Part shown: piece by piece, positions 25,506 to 34,766 of the stretch
Layout of the letters: each line of letters begins with the position of its first letter
How positions within the stretch are numbered: the first letter of the stretch is position 1
DNA from: Leptotrichia buccalis C-1013-b
Lineage (GTDB): Bacteria; Fusobacteriota; Fusobacteriia; Fusobacteriales; Leptotrichiaceae
Direction: 5' to 3'
DNA length: 64,000 nucleotides
Assembly: GCF_000023905.1 (NCBI RefSeq)
Contig: NC_013192.1
Coordinates: 744,001 to 808,000 of the forward strand
Notes under the pieces: generated by a model
What the model saw: the letters and a program-made list of their open reading frames with translations, nothing else
Told to the model about the DNA's origin: nothing
The model's database searches: none
Translations under genes and position numbers: made by a program

Positions 25506-26156
25506 ATGAAAATAAAGAGATTTTTGAATGACAATGCAGCACAAAGCAATTGTTATGTGATTTCTTATGAAAATGACTGTTATGTTATAGATCCTGGTCA
25601 GGAAGAAATGGATGAAGTTATTGCCTATATTAGAGAAAATAATTTGAATTTATTAGCAATTTTATTGACTCATGGACATTGGGATCATATTTTGGGGATT
25701 CCATCTATATTAGAATATAAAGAAGTGCCGATTTATATAAGTGAAAAAGGATATGATTTTTTATTTAATCCTGAATTGTCGCTTTTTGCCTGGCGAGAAG
25801 GAAAATTTGAATTAAGCAGTAATGCTCAGATTATAACTTTGAAAGAAAATGATAAATTGGGGAAAAATGGGAAACTAAGCGAAGATACTAGCACTAATGA
25901 GATTTTTAATTTTGAGATAATTGAAACGCCGGGGCACAGCAGAGGAGATATTTGTTATTATGACAAAGCTAATAAAATGTTAATTTCAGGAGATACGTTA
26001 TTTGCTGGAAGTTATGGAAGAGTGGATTTACCGACGAGTGATCCGATTCAAATGGGAAAATCTTTGAAAAAATTGATGGCATTGGATGCCGATGTAAAGG
26101 TTTATCCTGGACATAGTTTTGATACGACTATTGGTCAGGAAAAAAGATATTATTAA
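25506..26156 (+). CDS. MBL-fold metallo-hydrolase (glyoxalase II-like)
   Basis: 216 residues. The metal-binding motif LLTHGHWDHILG (HxHxDH), a later ETPGHSRGDICYY His, SGDTLFAGSYGRVDLP with its bridging Asp, and a terminal YPGHSFDTTIGQEKRYY His complete a dinuclear site. This branch (YcbL/hydroxyacylglutathione hydrolase-like) hydrolyses thioesters; the substrate is not known and the organism may lack glutathione. AAGGAG precedes the ATG. The gene leads dtd by 15 bp and follows the channel gene by 49 bp. Confidence 0.9.
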   Translation: MKIKRFLNDNAAQSNCYVISYENDCYVIDPGQEEMDEVIAYIRENNLNLLAILLTHGHWDHILGIPSILEYKEVPIYISEKGYDFLFNPELSLFAWREGKFELSSNAQIITLKENDKLGKNGKLSEDTSTNEIFNFEIIETPGHSRGDICYYDKANKMLISGDTLFAGSYGRVDLPTSDPIQMGKSLKKLMALDADVKVYPGHSFDTTIGQEKRYY

Positions 26157-26171
26157 AAAAGGTAAAAAAAT

Positions 26172-26612
26172 ATGAAAATTATAATTCAAAAAGTAAATTT
26201 TGCAAAAATATTTGTGAATGAAAAATTTAAAGGAGAAATTGGTACAGGAATAGTTGCATATGTTGGGATTTCTAATGAAGATACTGAAAAAGATATTAAT
26301 TTTTGTATTGATAAATTGATTAATTTACGAATTTTTAATGATGAAAATAACAAAATGAATTTGTCGTTGAAAGATGTAAATGGAGAATTGCTTGTTGTCA
26401 GCAATTTTACTATTTATGGAAATACAAAAAAAGGAAGACGTCCAAGTTATACTGATTCAGCACCTGCAGAAAAAGCATACAAAATTTATGATTTATTCCT
26501 AAAAAAATTGGAAGAAGTGGATACTAGGGTAGAAACGGGAGAATTTGGAGAATACATGAAAATTGTTTCAGAAAACGATGGACCTGTAAATTTAATAATT
26601 GATTCACAGTAA
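26172..26612 (+). CDS. dtd: D-aminoacyl-tRNA deacylase
   Basis: 146 residues. Removes D-amino acids and glycine mischarged on tRNAs. The two family signatures are present: SNFTIYGNTKKGRRPSYTDSAP (matching the SQFTLYGD..KGxRPSF motif, with S replaced by N in the QF pair position) and the C-terminal GPVNLIIDSQ cross-subunit Gly-cisPro motif. GTGIVAYVGISNEDTE near the N-terminus also fits. The ribosome site is weak (AAAAGGTAAA), consistent with coupling to the preceding hydrolase gene. Confidence 0.94.
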   Translation: MKIIIQKVNFAKIFVNEKFKGEIGTGIVAYVGISNEDTEKDINFCIDKLINLRIFNDENNKMNLSLKDVNGELLVVSNFTIYGNTKKGRRPSYTDSAPAEKAYKIYDLFLKKLEEVDTRVETGEFGEYMKIVSENDGPVNLIIDSQ

Positions 26613-26635
26613 AAATAGAAAGGAGAAAAAATAAA

Positions 26636-27451
26636 ATGATGAGAAAATCAACTTTTACAATGGCTTGCATGTTATTGACTGTAGGTTGTACAGGATTACA
26701 GACAAATGGAAATAAAAATGAGAGTAAAAAAAAGGATAATTTTTCAAATAATAATAATGGAAATGAAAATATTACTATTGAAATAGTGGGAAATAATGGG
26801 AAAGAAGAAAAAGTAATTAATACTCAAATAGAAAATTCTACTAACGAAAGAGGAGATACAGAAAATATTGAAATTTCGGCAACAGAGGATTTAGAAAACA
26901 GTAATAATGAATTAAATCAAAAAATAGATAATTTAAAAGTTACAAAATTATTTGATGAAAATATGATGGTTGATCGTTCAATGCCAAATTCTCAATTAGT
27001 ATTACAGAAGTTATCTGGACTAAAAAGAAAACATCAAGAAATATTAAAAAATGGAACGGAAAGTCAAAAGAAAACTGTAGCATTACAAAATCAGTTATTA
27101 AAGTCGTATAGTCACTGGAAAGGAACAAAATATGCACTTGGAGGAGATTCTGCAACTGGAATTGATTGTTCAGCATTAACACGTAGAGTTTATCGTGAAG
27201 TATATGGATATGAATTGCCAAGAAAAACTGATCAGCAAATAAAAATTGGTTCACATGTTTCAAAAGAAAATTTGAAACCTGGAGATATTGTGTTTTTTAG
27301 ACCAGATGAAAAAAATAATCATACAGCAGTTTATTTAGGAGATACACTTTTTATTAATGCATCAACATCTAAAGGAGTTGTAATTTCTACATTAGAAAAT
27401 ACATATTGGAATAAATATTTTAAATATGGAGTAAGAGTTAGAACAGTTTAG
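26636..27451 (+). CDS. NlpC/P60-family lipoprotein peptidase
   Basis: 271 residues. Starts with a lipoprotein signal (lipobox LTVGC, Cys18), so it is lipid-anchored in the envelope. An Asn/Glu-rich linker of about 80 residues (20-100) precedes the C40 domain. The catalytic Cys178 lies in GIDCSALTRRVYREV, with the second motif LKPGDIVFFRPDEKNNHTAVYLG supplying His, then FINASTSKGVVIS. Such Spr/NlpC enzymes cut peptide cross-links in peptidoglycan. Two adjacent ATGs (26636, 26639) follow AAAGGAG; either may be used. It has its own terminator. Confidence 0.92.
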   Translation: MMRKSTFTMACMLLTVGCTGLQTNGNKNESKKKDNFSNNNNGNENITIEIVGNNGKEEKVINTQIENSTNERGDTENIEISATEDLENSNNELNQKIDNLKVTKLFDENMMVDRSMPNSQLVLQKLSGLKRKHQEILKNGTESQKKTVALQNQLLKSYSHWKGTKYALGGDSATGIDCSALTRRVYREVYGYELPRKTDQQIKIGSHVSKENLKPGDIVFFRPDEKNNHTAVYLGDTLFINASTSKGVVISTLENTYWNKYFKYGVRVRTV

Positions 27452-27464
27452 TAAAAAATTTAAG

Positions 27465-27502
27465 AATATGTATTAAGTTTTAGTTTGATACATATTTTTT
27501 TA
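27465..27502 (+). terminator. Terminator after the NlpC/P60 gene
   Basis: AATATGTAT pairs perfectly with ATACATATT across a 14-nt loop and is followed by TTTTTTT. Confidence 0.8.
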
Positions 27503-27559
27503 TTTATTAATTTTATTTAGTCAAAAAGATTAGGTCTAAATCAAAAAAACATTTTTATA

Positions 27560-27588
27560 TTGAAAAAGAATTGAGAATAGTGTATTAT
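27560..27588 (+). promoter_or_regulatory. Promoter of asd and the following ABC transporter genes
   Basis: TTGAAA, a 17-nt spacer and TATTAT. The leader from here to the asd start is about 85 nt. It has only a 4-bp AGGT/ACCT hairpin and no recognisable riboswitch. Confidence 0.65.
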
Positions 27589-27679
27589 ATATACATTAGA
27601 TTTAGGGTAATTAATAATAAAAATAACAAAATCTTAGGTAAGAAACCTTAATCAAAAAAAGTTTTTAGGAGGAAAAATA

Positions 27680-28678
27680 ATGAAAAATTACAAAGTGGCA
27701 ATCATTGGAGCGACTGGACTTGTTGGAAGAATGTTTTTAAAAGTATTAAAAGAAAGAAACTTTCCTGTGGAGAAATTATATCTTTATGCTTCACCAAGTT
27801 CGGCAGGAAAAAAAATTGAGTTTAATGGAACAGAATACACTGTTATGGAATTAAAAGATGAAACAATAGCAGATGATATTGATGTGGCTTTATTTTCGGC
27901 TGGTGGAGGAGTATCACTTGAATATGCTCCAAAATTTAAGGCAAAAGGTGCAGTTGTTATAGATAACAGCAGTGCTTGGAGAATGGATGAAAATATTCCG
28001 TTAATAGTTCCTGAAGCAAATCCTGAGGCACTGGAAAATCATCCAGGAATTATTGCGAATCCAAACTGTTCTACAATTCAGGTAATGCCTGTATTAAAAG
28101 TTTTACAAGAAAAATATGGATTGAAAAGAGTAATTTATTCAACTTATCAGGCTGTGGCAGGTTCTGGACAAAAAGGAATTGAGGATTTGGAAGCTAACTT
28201 GAAGGGAGAGCCATCAAAAGGGTATCCACATCAAATTGCATTTAATGCATTGCCGCACATTGACGTTTTCTTGGATAATGGATATACAAAAGAAGAAGAA
28301 AAAATGATTAATGAAACTAGAAAAATATTAAACTTACCAGACTTAAAAGTAACTGCGACTTGTGTAAGAGTGCCAGTTAGATATGGGCATGCAGTGTCAG
28401 TAAATGTGGAATTGGAAAAACCGTTTGAATTAGAAGATGTAATTCGTGCATTTGAGGAAAAAGAAGGAATTATAGTGCAGAATGACGGTAAGAACAATGT
28501 TTATCCAATGCCAATAAATGCTCAAGGTACTGATGAAGTTTATGTCGGAAGAATTAGAAAAGACTTTTCGGCAGATAATGCTTTAAATTTATGGGTTGTA
28601 GCAGATAACATAAGAAAAGGTGCAGCTACAAATACAGTTCAAATTGCTGAAACTTTAATAAAAAAAGGAGCATTATAA
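27680..28678 (+). CDS. asd: Aspartate-semialdehyde dehydrogenase
   Basis: 332 residues. Makes aspartate semialdehyde from aspartyl phosphate, the branch point to lysine/diaminopimelate, threonine and methionine. Motifs: IIGATGLVGRMFLKVL (NADP-binding), SAGGGVSLEYAPKF, VIDNSSAWRMDENIPLIVPEAN, and NPNCSTIQVMPVL with the active-site Cys130. The later RVPVRYGHAVSVNVE includes the substrate-binding Arg and catalytic His. An AGGAGG ribosome site precedes the ATG. It is followed after 6 bp by the amino-acid transporter genes. Confidence 0.96.
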   Translation: MKNYKVAIIGATGLVGRMFLKVLKERNFPVEKLYLYASPSSAGKKIEFNGTEYTVMELKDETIADDIDVALFSAGGGVSLEYAPKFKAKGAVVIDNSSAWRMDENIPLIVPEANPEALENHPGIIANPNCSTIQVMPVLKVLQEKYGLKRVIYSTYQAVAGSGQKGIEDLEANLKGEPSKGYPHQIAFNALPHIDVFLDNGYTKEEEKMINETRKILNLPDLKVTATCVRVPVRYGHAVSVNVELEKPFELEDVIRAFEEKEGIIVQNDGKNNVYPMPINAQGTDEVYVGRIRKDFSADNALNLWVVADNIRKGAATNTVQIAETLIKKGAL

Positions 28679-28684
28679 TAAAAT

Positions 28685-30250
28685 ATGAAATTTAGTACAA
28701 TAAAAAATAAAATATTAACATTATTAGTTTTTATTGCAACTTTCGTAACAGGTTATAGTGATGACATAAAAGTTGGAATGGAGTGTGGATATGCTCCTTT
28801 CAACTGGTTTCAAAATGATGCTAAACGTGGTGCTGTGAAAGTGGATGGAGGTTATTGTGGCGGATATGACGTTGAAATAGCCAAAGTTATTGCGAAAAAG
28901 CTAAATAAAAATCTAGTAATTGTAAAAACGGAATGGGATGCTTTGCTTGGACCTGCAATTAATTCGGGAAAAGTTGACTTGGTTATAGCGGGAATGTCTG
29001 CAACACCAGAAAGACGTCAAAGCCTAGCTTTTTCAAAATCGTATTATGAATCAGATTTGGTAGTAGTTGTGAAAAAAAATGGAAAATATGCAAACGCTAA
29101 GTCGATTAATGATTTTGCGGGAGCGAAAATCACAGGACAGTTAAATACTCTTCATTATGATGTTATTGATCAGATGAAGGGGGTACAAAAGCAAACTGCA
29201 ATGGAAAATTTTCCAGCGATGATAGTTGCCTTAAATTCCGGGAAAATTGATGGATATATATCGGAAAGACCAGGAGCAATGGCAGCGCAATTTTCAAATC
29301 CAGATTTAAAATTTATTTCATTTGATAAAAATACAGGATTTAAGTACGATACAGCAGAAGTAAATGTTGCAGTCGGAATGAAATTGGGAAATACAGAGCT
29401 AGAAGAGAAAGTTAATAAAATTTTGGATGAGGATTTGACTCCAAAAGTGCGACAGGAAATAATGGAAAAGGCTATACAAAATCAGCCAGGTGGAAATTCG
29501 CGTTCATTTACTGGATGGGTAACTTACTTTATTCAAAAAAACTGGAAAGAATTTGTAAAAGGGACACTTGTAACTTTATTTATTTCGATTACAGGTACAG
29601 TAGTTGGATTTTTGATTGGTCTAGTAGTTGCGTTATTTAGACATTCGGAATCTGAAACTGATGAGCAGACACAAAAATATAAAAAATATGGACTTAAATT
29701 TATAAATACACTTTCATCAGTTTATATTGCCGTATTTAGAGGAACCCCGATGATAGTACAGTCAATGGTAATTTACTATGGACTATCTCAGGTATTCAAT
29801 ATAAATTTATCGCCAATGGTAGCGGCATTATTTATTGTATCAATAAATACAGGTGCATATATGAGTGAAATTATCCGTGGAGGAATTGATTCAATTGACA
29901 ATGGACAGTTTGAAGCGGCAAAAGCTATTGGAATGACAAATTTTCAGTTAATGCAAAGTATTATTTTTCCACAGATGTTTAGAAATATTTTACCAATGAT
30001 TGGAAATGAGCTTATTGTAAATATTAAAGATACATCTGTATTAAATGTGATAAGTGTGACAGAGTTGTTCTTTATTTCAAAATCTGTTGCAGGAACTTAC
30101 TCACGTTATTATGAAGTATTTATTATAACAAGTGTGATTTATTTCTTCCTGACATTTACATTATCATTGATTTTAAAACAAATCGAAAAACGAATTGACG
30201 GGCCTCAACATTTTGAGTTTTTGGATGATACTGATGGGGAGGAGAAATAA
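28685..30250 (+). CDS. Polar amino-acid ABC transporter, substrate-binding and permease domains fused
   Basis: 521 residues. An N-terminal signal sequence (about 1-25) leads to a family-3 solute-binding domain ([14 protein letters not shown], then [15 protein letters not shown] and [24 protein letters not shown]). From about residue 285 a HisM/GlnP-type permease begins ([29 protein letters not shown]) and includes the EAA loop [21 protein letters not shown]. Linking receptor and channel in one chain is known in Gram-positive and some other bacteria (GlnPQ). The ligand is likely a polar amino acid; lysine or a relative is plausible from the asd neighbour but unproven. It overlaps the ATPase gene by one base. 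Confidence 0.92.
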   Translation: MKFSTIKNKILTLLVFIATFVTGYSDDIKVGMECGYAPFNWFQNDAKRGAVKVDGGYCGGYDVEIAKVIAKKLNKNLVIVKTEWDALLGPAINSGKVDLVIAGMSATPERRQSLAFSKSYYESDLVVVVKKNGKYANAKSINDFAGAKITGQLNTLHYDVIDQMKGVQKQTAMENFPAMIVALNSGKIDGYISERPGAMAAQFSNPDLKFISFDKNTGFKYDTAEVNVAVGMKLGNTELEEKVNKILDEDLTPKVRQEIMEKAIQNQPGGNSRSFTGWVTYFIQKNWKEFVKGTLVTLFISITGTVVGFLIGLVVALFRHSESETDEQTQKYKKYGLKFINTLSSVYIAVFRGTPMIVQSMVIYYGLSQVFNINLSPMVAALFIVSINTGAYMSEIIRGGIDSIDNGQFEAAKAIGMTNFQLMQSIIFPQMFRNILPMIGNELIVNIKDTSVLNVISVTELFFISKSVAGTYSRYYEVFIITSVIYFFLTFTLSLILKQIEKRIDGPQHFEFLDDTDGEEK

Positions 30251-30990
30251 TGAGTAAAAAGGTTATTGAAATAAAAAATATTAGAAAAGATTTTGGAAAG
30301 AGAACAGTTTTAAGGGATGTAAACTTTGATGTTCATGAAAAGGAAGTTGTAAGTATAATCGGTTCGTCTGGAAGTGGAAAATCAACGTTGTTAAGATGTA
30401 TAAACTTGCTTGAAAAGCCTACAAGTGGACAAGTTTTAATTCATGGAAAAGATGCGATGGCAGGAGATGTATCGCTTGTGACATTGCGGGAAAAAGTAGG
30501 AATGGTGTTTCAGCAGTTTAATTTGTTTAATAATTTAAGTGTTTTGGAAAACTGTGTAATTGGACAAATGAAAGTTCTGAAAAAATCACGTGAAGAAGCT
30601 GAAAAAATAGCAAAGGAATTTTTGGCAAAAGTAGGAATGGAACGTTTTATTCACGCAAAGCCAAATCAAATTTCGGGTGGACAAAAGCAAAGGGTGGCAA
30701 TAGCAAGAGCATTGGCAATGCAGCCAGAAGTTTTATTGTTTGACGAGCCGACATCGGCACTAGATCCTGAAATGGTTGGAGAAGTTCTGAAAGTAATGAA
30801 AGACTTGGCAAACAGTGGACTTACAATGATTGTTGTAACACATGAAATGGATTTTGCACACGATGTTTCGAGTCGAGTTGTATTTATGGATCAAGGTATA
30901 ATTGTCGAAGATGACAAACCTGAAAATATTTTTGGAAATCCGAAACATGAGAGAACTAAAGAATTTTTGAGTAGAATGTTAAATAAGTAA
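30250..30990 (+). CDS. glnQ: Polar amino-acid ABC transporter ATP-binding protein
   Basis: 246 residues. ATPase partner of the fused receptor-permease immediately upstream (TAATG overlap). Walker A is GSSGSGKST, the Q-loop is MVFQQFNLF, the signature is [16 protein letters not shown], Walker B is [21 protein letters not shown], and the H-loop is VVTHEMDFA. This sequence pattern is that of the PAAT (GlnQ/HisP) group. GGGGAGGAGA forms the ribosome site inside the upstream gene. The symbol names the family; glutamine specificity is not shown. Confidence 0.94.
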   Translation: MSKKVIEIKNIRKDFGKRTVLRDVNFDVHEKEVVSIIGSSGSGKSTLLRCINLLEKPTSGQVLIHGKDAMAGDVSLVTLREKVGMVFQQFNLFNNLSVLENCVIGQMKVLKKSREEAEKIAKEFLAKVGMERFIHAKPNQISGGQKQRVAIARALAMQPEVLLFDEPTSALDPEMVGEVLKVMKDLANSGLTMIVVTHEMDFAHDVSSRVVFMDQGIIVEDDKPENIFGNPKHERTKEFLSRMLNK

Positions 30991-31091
30991 TTATAGAAAA
31001 ATTAAAAGAATTTTAGCTATTTAAAATTAGGAAATTAATCTATAAAAAATATAATTTATGCTAAAAAAATGATAAAAAAATAAGAAATTCC

Positions 31092-31120
31092 TTGAAATTT
31101 TTTAAAAAATAGTGTAAAAT
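31092..31120 (+). promoter_or_regulatory. Promoter of the SurA-like helical protein gene
   Basis: TTGAAA, a 17-nt spacer and TAAAAT, 53 bp before the ATG. Confidence 0.65.
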
Positions 31121-31173
31121 AGTAAGAGTTAGAAAAATTAAAAGAAAAAATTATTAAAATTAAAGGAGAAAAA

Positions 31174-31980
31174 ATGGCAAAAAAGAAAGCTGAAGATATT
31201 AAATTAACTTTAACGGATGAAGAAAGAGAAGGATTGGATAACGAAGGAATAAAAAGGGTTTTAACTAACAAAGCTGTTTTAGAAGCGGCTAAAAGATATG
31301 AATTTTCTAAGGAAGAAAAAGAAGAATTTGATTATTTCTTCAATAATGAAAGACACAAATTTTTTATTGCAAAATTAATTGAAAATAAAATTTCTGTAAA
31401 TGAAAATGATGTTACAAAAGTGTATACTGATAACAAACCTAATTTTGATGCACAAAATATTCCTTTTTCTCAAGCAAGAGAAATTATCCAAAGAGATTTA
31501 TTAAATCAACAAGTTGCTACATTAGAAGCTGAAGAATTAAATAAATTAGTTGAAGAAATGGGAGATGCAGTAAGTATTACTAAAGAAGAATTATTATTCT
31601 CGAAAGGTGATGCTGAAGTATTAAAAACTTTAATAGTTGGTAAAGTAATTGAAAGAAAAATGAATGACGAAAAATTTGAAGAACAAGAACAAAATCAAAA
31701 AGATCTTGAGATAATCAAAGATAATGTATACATCAATTATTATTTAGATTTAGAAGTAAGAAAAAATGTAAAAGTAACTCAAGAAGAAATTGCTCAAATT
31801 TATGAAAATGAAAAAGCTAAATTAGGAAATGTAACTCCAAATAGTGCTTACCAACAAATTGCTAATGGACTATTAAACAATAAAGCAATTGAAGAAAGAA
31901 ATAACTTAATCAACAAAATTTCTGAAGAATATAAAGTTGACGAAGTTGCAAAAGAATATACTGAAAATGAAGAAAATTAA
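31174..31980 (+). CDS. SurA/trigger-factor-like helical protein with internal duplication, no signal peptide
   Basis: 268 residues, very rich in Glu, Lys and Asn. It has two related helical units: about 68-135 (ISVNENDVTKVYTDNKPNF, then AREIIQRDLLNQQVATLEAEELNKLVEE) and about 195-258 (VKVTQEEIAQIYENEKAKLG, then AYQQIANGLLNNKAIEERNNLINKISEE). The pattern, 'x-eei...Y...k......' followed by a long amphipathic helix, resembles the chaperone part of SurA/PrsA parvulins. There is no PPIase domain, and no signal peptide, so it should be cytoplasmic. Function unknown; chaperone activity is inference. AAAGGAG precedes the ATG and a terminator follows. Confidence 0.65.
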   Translation: MAKKKAEDIKLTLTDEEREGLDNEGIKRVLTNKAVLEAAKRYEFSKEEKEEFDYFFNNERHKFFIAKLIENKISVNENDVTKVYTDNKPNFDAQNIPFSQAREIIQRDLLNQQVATLEAEELNKLVEEMGDAVSITKEELLFSKGDAEVLKTLIVGKVIERKMNDEKFEEQEQNQKDLEIIKDNVYINYYLDLEVRKNVKVTQEEIAQIYENEKAKLGNVTPNSAYQQIANGLLNNKAIEERNNLINKISEEYKVDEVAKEYTENEEN

Positions 31981-31999
31981 TAAAAAATAAATTATGATA

Positions 32000-32041
32000 A
32001 AAACTTGAAAAGTAGTAAATTTACGAAATTCAAGTTTTTTT
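32000..32041 (+). terminator. Terminator of the SurA-like gene
   Basis: AAAACTTGAA pairs perfectly with TTCAAGTTTT and is followed by T. The remaining spacer to 32250 is AT-rich without recognisable features and separates convergent genes. Confidence 0.82.
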
Positions 32042-32250
32042 ATTTTATAATTATTTCTTTATTATTTATAATGCTATTACCTGTTTAAATAGCGAATGTT
32101 TAATAAATTTTGAACTACATACTATTTAGTAAGGAACTAAAACTTTTTGTCCTTAATATAGTTTCTATTTTATAATGAGATTTAGTATTAGATTATTTTA
32201 TTTAATATTAGTTTTTACTATTTTTAAATTATCTTTTTTATATTTTTCCC

Positions 32251-32976
32251 TCATTCAATCTCCAAAATCGCCATATACGGCAAATGATCCGACAGCTTTG
32301 TCCATTCCTGCAAATCATCATTTATAAAAAAACTTTGCTTAGTTCTGTAATTCGAATCTTTTTTAGCCATTATATAATCAATTCTCTGTGTTTCAAGATT
32401 TCTGTTTTCAAGATTTGATTTATTTTCCAAGTCCTTGCCTTCAAAATAAGTGTCATTCCAGTTTTCAGCAATTTTTTGGTAAAATTCTGTTGTTGGCAAA
32501 AGGTTAAAATCACCGCATAAAAATTTTATATCGCCCTTAAATTCTTCAATTGCAGCAAATAAATCAGCCAATTCCTCATTTTTATTGTCCAAACTGTTAT
32601 CAAGATGTGTATTTACGACCAAGATTTTCTTTTTAAATTTTTCTATTTTCAATCTTGCTGCTAAAACCTGTCTTTTTTCCTTGCTGTTTCCAGGCAGTTG
32701 ATGAATATAAATATTTTTTACATCATATTTTGAAATAAAAGCAATTCCATATTCTCCACTGTCAAAGTCCATCGCTTTTTGAAAATAATAATAACTATAT
32801 CCTAATTCTTGTGCCATTTCTTGCACTACATCCCGAAATTTGCTTCTTTTCGTATTTCTATCAACTTCTTGAAGCCCGATAAAATCTGGCTTATACTTTT
32901 TCAAACTCTGAGCAAGTTCCTTTCCATTAGTAAGCCTTGCCCCAAAAATATTGTATGTTATAAGTCTAAATTCCAT
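32251..32976 (-). CDS. Endonuclease/exonuclease/phosphatase family protein
   Basis: 241 residues with the DNase I-like (EEP) fold. Motifs: RLITYNIFGA (metal-binding Asn), DFIGLQEVDRNT (Glu), VVNTHLDNS (Asp/His region), FLCGDFNLLPTTEFYQ (Asp-x-Asn), and the end KLSDHLPYMAILEIE with the catalytic SDH. No signal peptide is seen. Possible substrates include nucleic acids, phosphoinositols or sphingomyelin; the sequence does not decide. It is the last gene of a minus-strand group and starts 54 bp after the first DKNYY gene ends. Confidence 0.88.
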   Translation of the reverse strand: MEFRLITYNIFGARLTNGKELAQSLKKYKPDFIGLQEVDRNTKRSKFRDVVQEMAQELGYSYYYFQKAMDFDSGEYGIAFISKYDVKNIYIHQLPGNSKEKRQVLAARLKIEKFKKKILVVNTHLDNSLDNKNEELADLFAAIEEFKGDIKFLCGDFNLLPTTEFYQKIAENWNDTYFEGKDLENKSNLENRNLETQRIDYIMAKKDSNYRTKQSFFINDDLQEWTKLSDHLPYMAILEIE

Positions 32977-33006
32977 TTTTATTTCCTATCCTTTTTATTT
33001 TATTTG

Positions 33007-33829
33007 TATAAATAATTAATTTTTTCTTGATTAAAACCATTTCAATTCATCTTTAGTCAAATATTCATAACTTCGATTTTTATCTTTTCCATCTCCATTT
33101 GGAAGCACTTCAAATGTATTATAATCTACACCTTCTAAAATTTTTCCCTTAAAATAAATATTTTTATCATCCTTTATAAACCATTTATTCAAAACTTCTA
33201 CTTTATCTTTATTAATTCCTTTTACTTCATGAATAAAATAGTATGAATCAAAACAGTTTGACATTGTACTGCTTATATAATATACATTGTATTTATCTTT
33301 TCCATATAATATTCCATTTGGCAAAAATTCAAATGTTTCAGGATTTTTAATTTTTCCCAATAATGGAGAAGGATCTATTACTTCATTCCCGCAATAAACA
33401 TGATTTTTATCCTTTGCATAATCTTCATTTAAAACTTTAAAACTCATAATATCAGCATTTTCTATTTTTTTATCCCGATAATAAATTTTATTATCATTTT
33501 TCCAATAATTTTTTCCTAACTTCTCAAAATTTTTAATTTTTACATCTTTTATTTTTTCACCCACATAATAAACATTCTTATCATCTTTTAAAAGAGAAAA
33601 TCCTATCAATTCAGCAGTTTTTGGATTCGCTCCTTCCAAAATTTTGTTTCTATAATAAACCTTTCCTTTGTCTATCGAATAATAATCTCCTAAAATTTGA
33701 GCAGCATCTCCAAATCCCACATTTCCCAAAACTAGAAATAACAATATTTTCAAGATATTTTTCTTCACATATTCTCCTTTCGATTCAAACCCAAAATTTT
33801 ATAAATTTCTTTTCAAACAAAAATTACAA
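33007..33829 (-). repeat. Tandem duplication unit, copy A
   Basis: This unit (DKNYY gene plus its 3' flank TATAAATAATTAATTT and its 5' flank CAAAAATTACAA in plus-strand orientation) recurs 837 bp downstream as copy B at 33844-34662. The similarity extends well outside the coding part. Confidence 0.8.
33031..33768 (-). CDS. DKNYY-repeat secreted protein, copy A
   Basis: 245 residues. A signal peptide (MKKNILKILLFLVLGNVGFG) precedes repeated short units of the form DKxxVYYxGxxI (about every 30-40 residues), the DKNYY family pattern: GKVYYRNKILEGANPKT, KNVYYVGEKIKDVKIKN, NKIYYRDKKIENAD, KNIYFKGKILEGVDYNT. These are beta-rich and probably exported to the periplasm or surface. Function unknown. 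It is a close duplicate of the next gene upstream on the same strand; differences concentrate in the middle (residues about 120-160), and this copy keeps a Cys in HVYCGNEV. Confidence 0.8.
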   Translation of the reverse strand: MKKNILKILLFLVLGNVGFGDAAQILGDYYSIDKGKVYYRNKILEGANPKTAELIGFSLLKDDKNVYYVGEKIKDVKIKNFEKLGKNYWKNDNKIYYRDKKIENADIMSFKVLNEDYAKDKNHVYCGNEVIDPSPLLGKIKNPETFEFLPNGILYGKDKYNVYYISSTMSNCFDSYYFIHEVKGINKDKVEVLNKWFIKDDKNIYFKGKILEGVDYNTFEVLPNGDGKDKNRSYEYLTKDELKWF

Positions 33830-33843
33830 TTTTATTTTATTTT

Positions 33844-34662
33844 TATAAATAATTAATTTCTGTTATTTAAAACCATTTCCATTCATCTTTAGTCAAATAT
33901 TCATAACTTCGATTTTTATCTTTTCCTTCTCCATTTGGAAGCACTTCAAATGTATTATAATCTACACCTTCTAAAATTTTTCCCTTAAAATAAATATTCT
34001 TATCATCTTTTATAAACCAATCATTCAGAACTTCTACTTTATCTTTATTAATTCCTTTTACTTCATAAATAGAATAGTATGTATCAAAACAGTTTATCAT
34101 TTTATTTTCAATATAATACACATTATATTTATCTTTTCCGTACAATGTACCATATATTATTCCATTTGGCAAAAATTCAAATGTTTTAGGATCTTTAATT
34201 CCTCTACCTATTGATTCATTTCCATCATAAACATTATATTTATCTTTCGCAAAATCTTCATTTAAAACTTTAAAACTCATAATATCAGCATTTTCTATTT
34301 TTTTATCCCGATAATAAATTTTATTATCATTTTTCCAATAATTTTTACCTAATTTTTCAAAATTTTTAATTTTTATATCTTTTATTTTTTCACCCATGTA
34401 ATAAACATTCTTATCATCTTTTAAAAGAGAAAATCCTATCAACTCAACAGTTTTCGGATTCGCTCCTTCTAAAATTTCATTTCCATAATAAACCTTGCCT
34501 CTATCTATCGAATAATAATCTCCTAAAATTTGAATATCATCTCCAAATCCTACATTTGCCAAAACTAAAAATACTAATCCTTTCAAGATATTTTTCTTCA
34601 CACATTTTCCTTTCTATTCAAATCCAAAATTCTATAAATTTCTTTTCAAGCAAAAATTACAA
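33844..34662 (-). repeat. Tandem duplication unit, copy B
   Basis: Second copy of the DKNYY gene with matching flanks on both sides. The matching 5' flank ends at CAAAAATTACAA near 34662 (plus-strand orientation), after which the two copies diverge. Confidence 0.8.
33867..34601 (-). CDS. DKNYY-repeat secreted protein, copy B
   Basis: 244 residues, same architecture as copy A: signal peptide (MKKNILKGLVFLVLANVGFG) and DKNYY-type units beginning IDRGKVYYGNEIL. Most of the protein is nearly identical to copy A; the central part reads YNVYDGNESIGRGIKDPKTFEFLPNGIIYGTLYGKDKYNVYYIENK, with an insertion relative to copy A. AAAGGAAA precedes the start. It probably belongs to the transcript running from the SH3-domain gene to the EEP gene. 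No function can be assigned from sequence. Confidence 0.8.
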   Translation of the reverse strand: MKKNILKGLVFLVLANVGFGDDIQILGDYYSIDRGKVYYGNEILEGANPKTVELIGFSLLKDDKNVYYMGEKIKDIKIKNFEKLGKNYWKNDNKIYYRDKKIENADIMSFKVLNEDFAKDKYNVYDGNESIGRGIKDPKTFEFLPNGIIYGTLYGKDKYNVYYIENKMINCFDTYYSIYEVKGINKDKVEVLNDWFIKDDKNIYFKGKILEGVDYNTFEVLPNGEGKDKNRSYEYLTKDEWKWF

Positions 34663-34766
34663 CGAAAAATTAGCTGACTTTTCTATATTTTCTCCCTTTT
34701 CTTTTCCCCAAACCGCCCCTTTTTTTACCAATTTACTCAAAAATCTTCTACTTGCTCATTTTTTTA

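Noticed and set aside
27588-27679. Possible lysine riboswitch in the asd leader
   Set aside because: The leader is only about 85 nt. It shows one 4-bp hairpin and no terminator or lysine-aptamer features.
33007-34662. CRISPR-like or other short repeat array
   Set aside because: The repetition is one gene duplicated once (837-bp period) plus internal protein repeats. No regular short repeats with unique spacers occur anywhere in the window.
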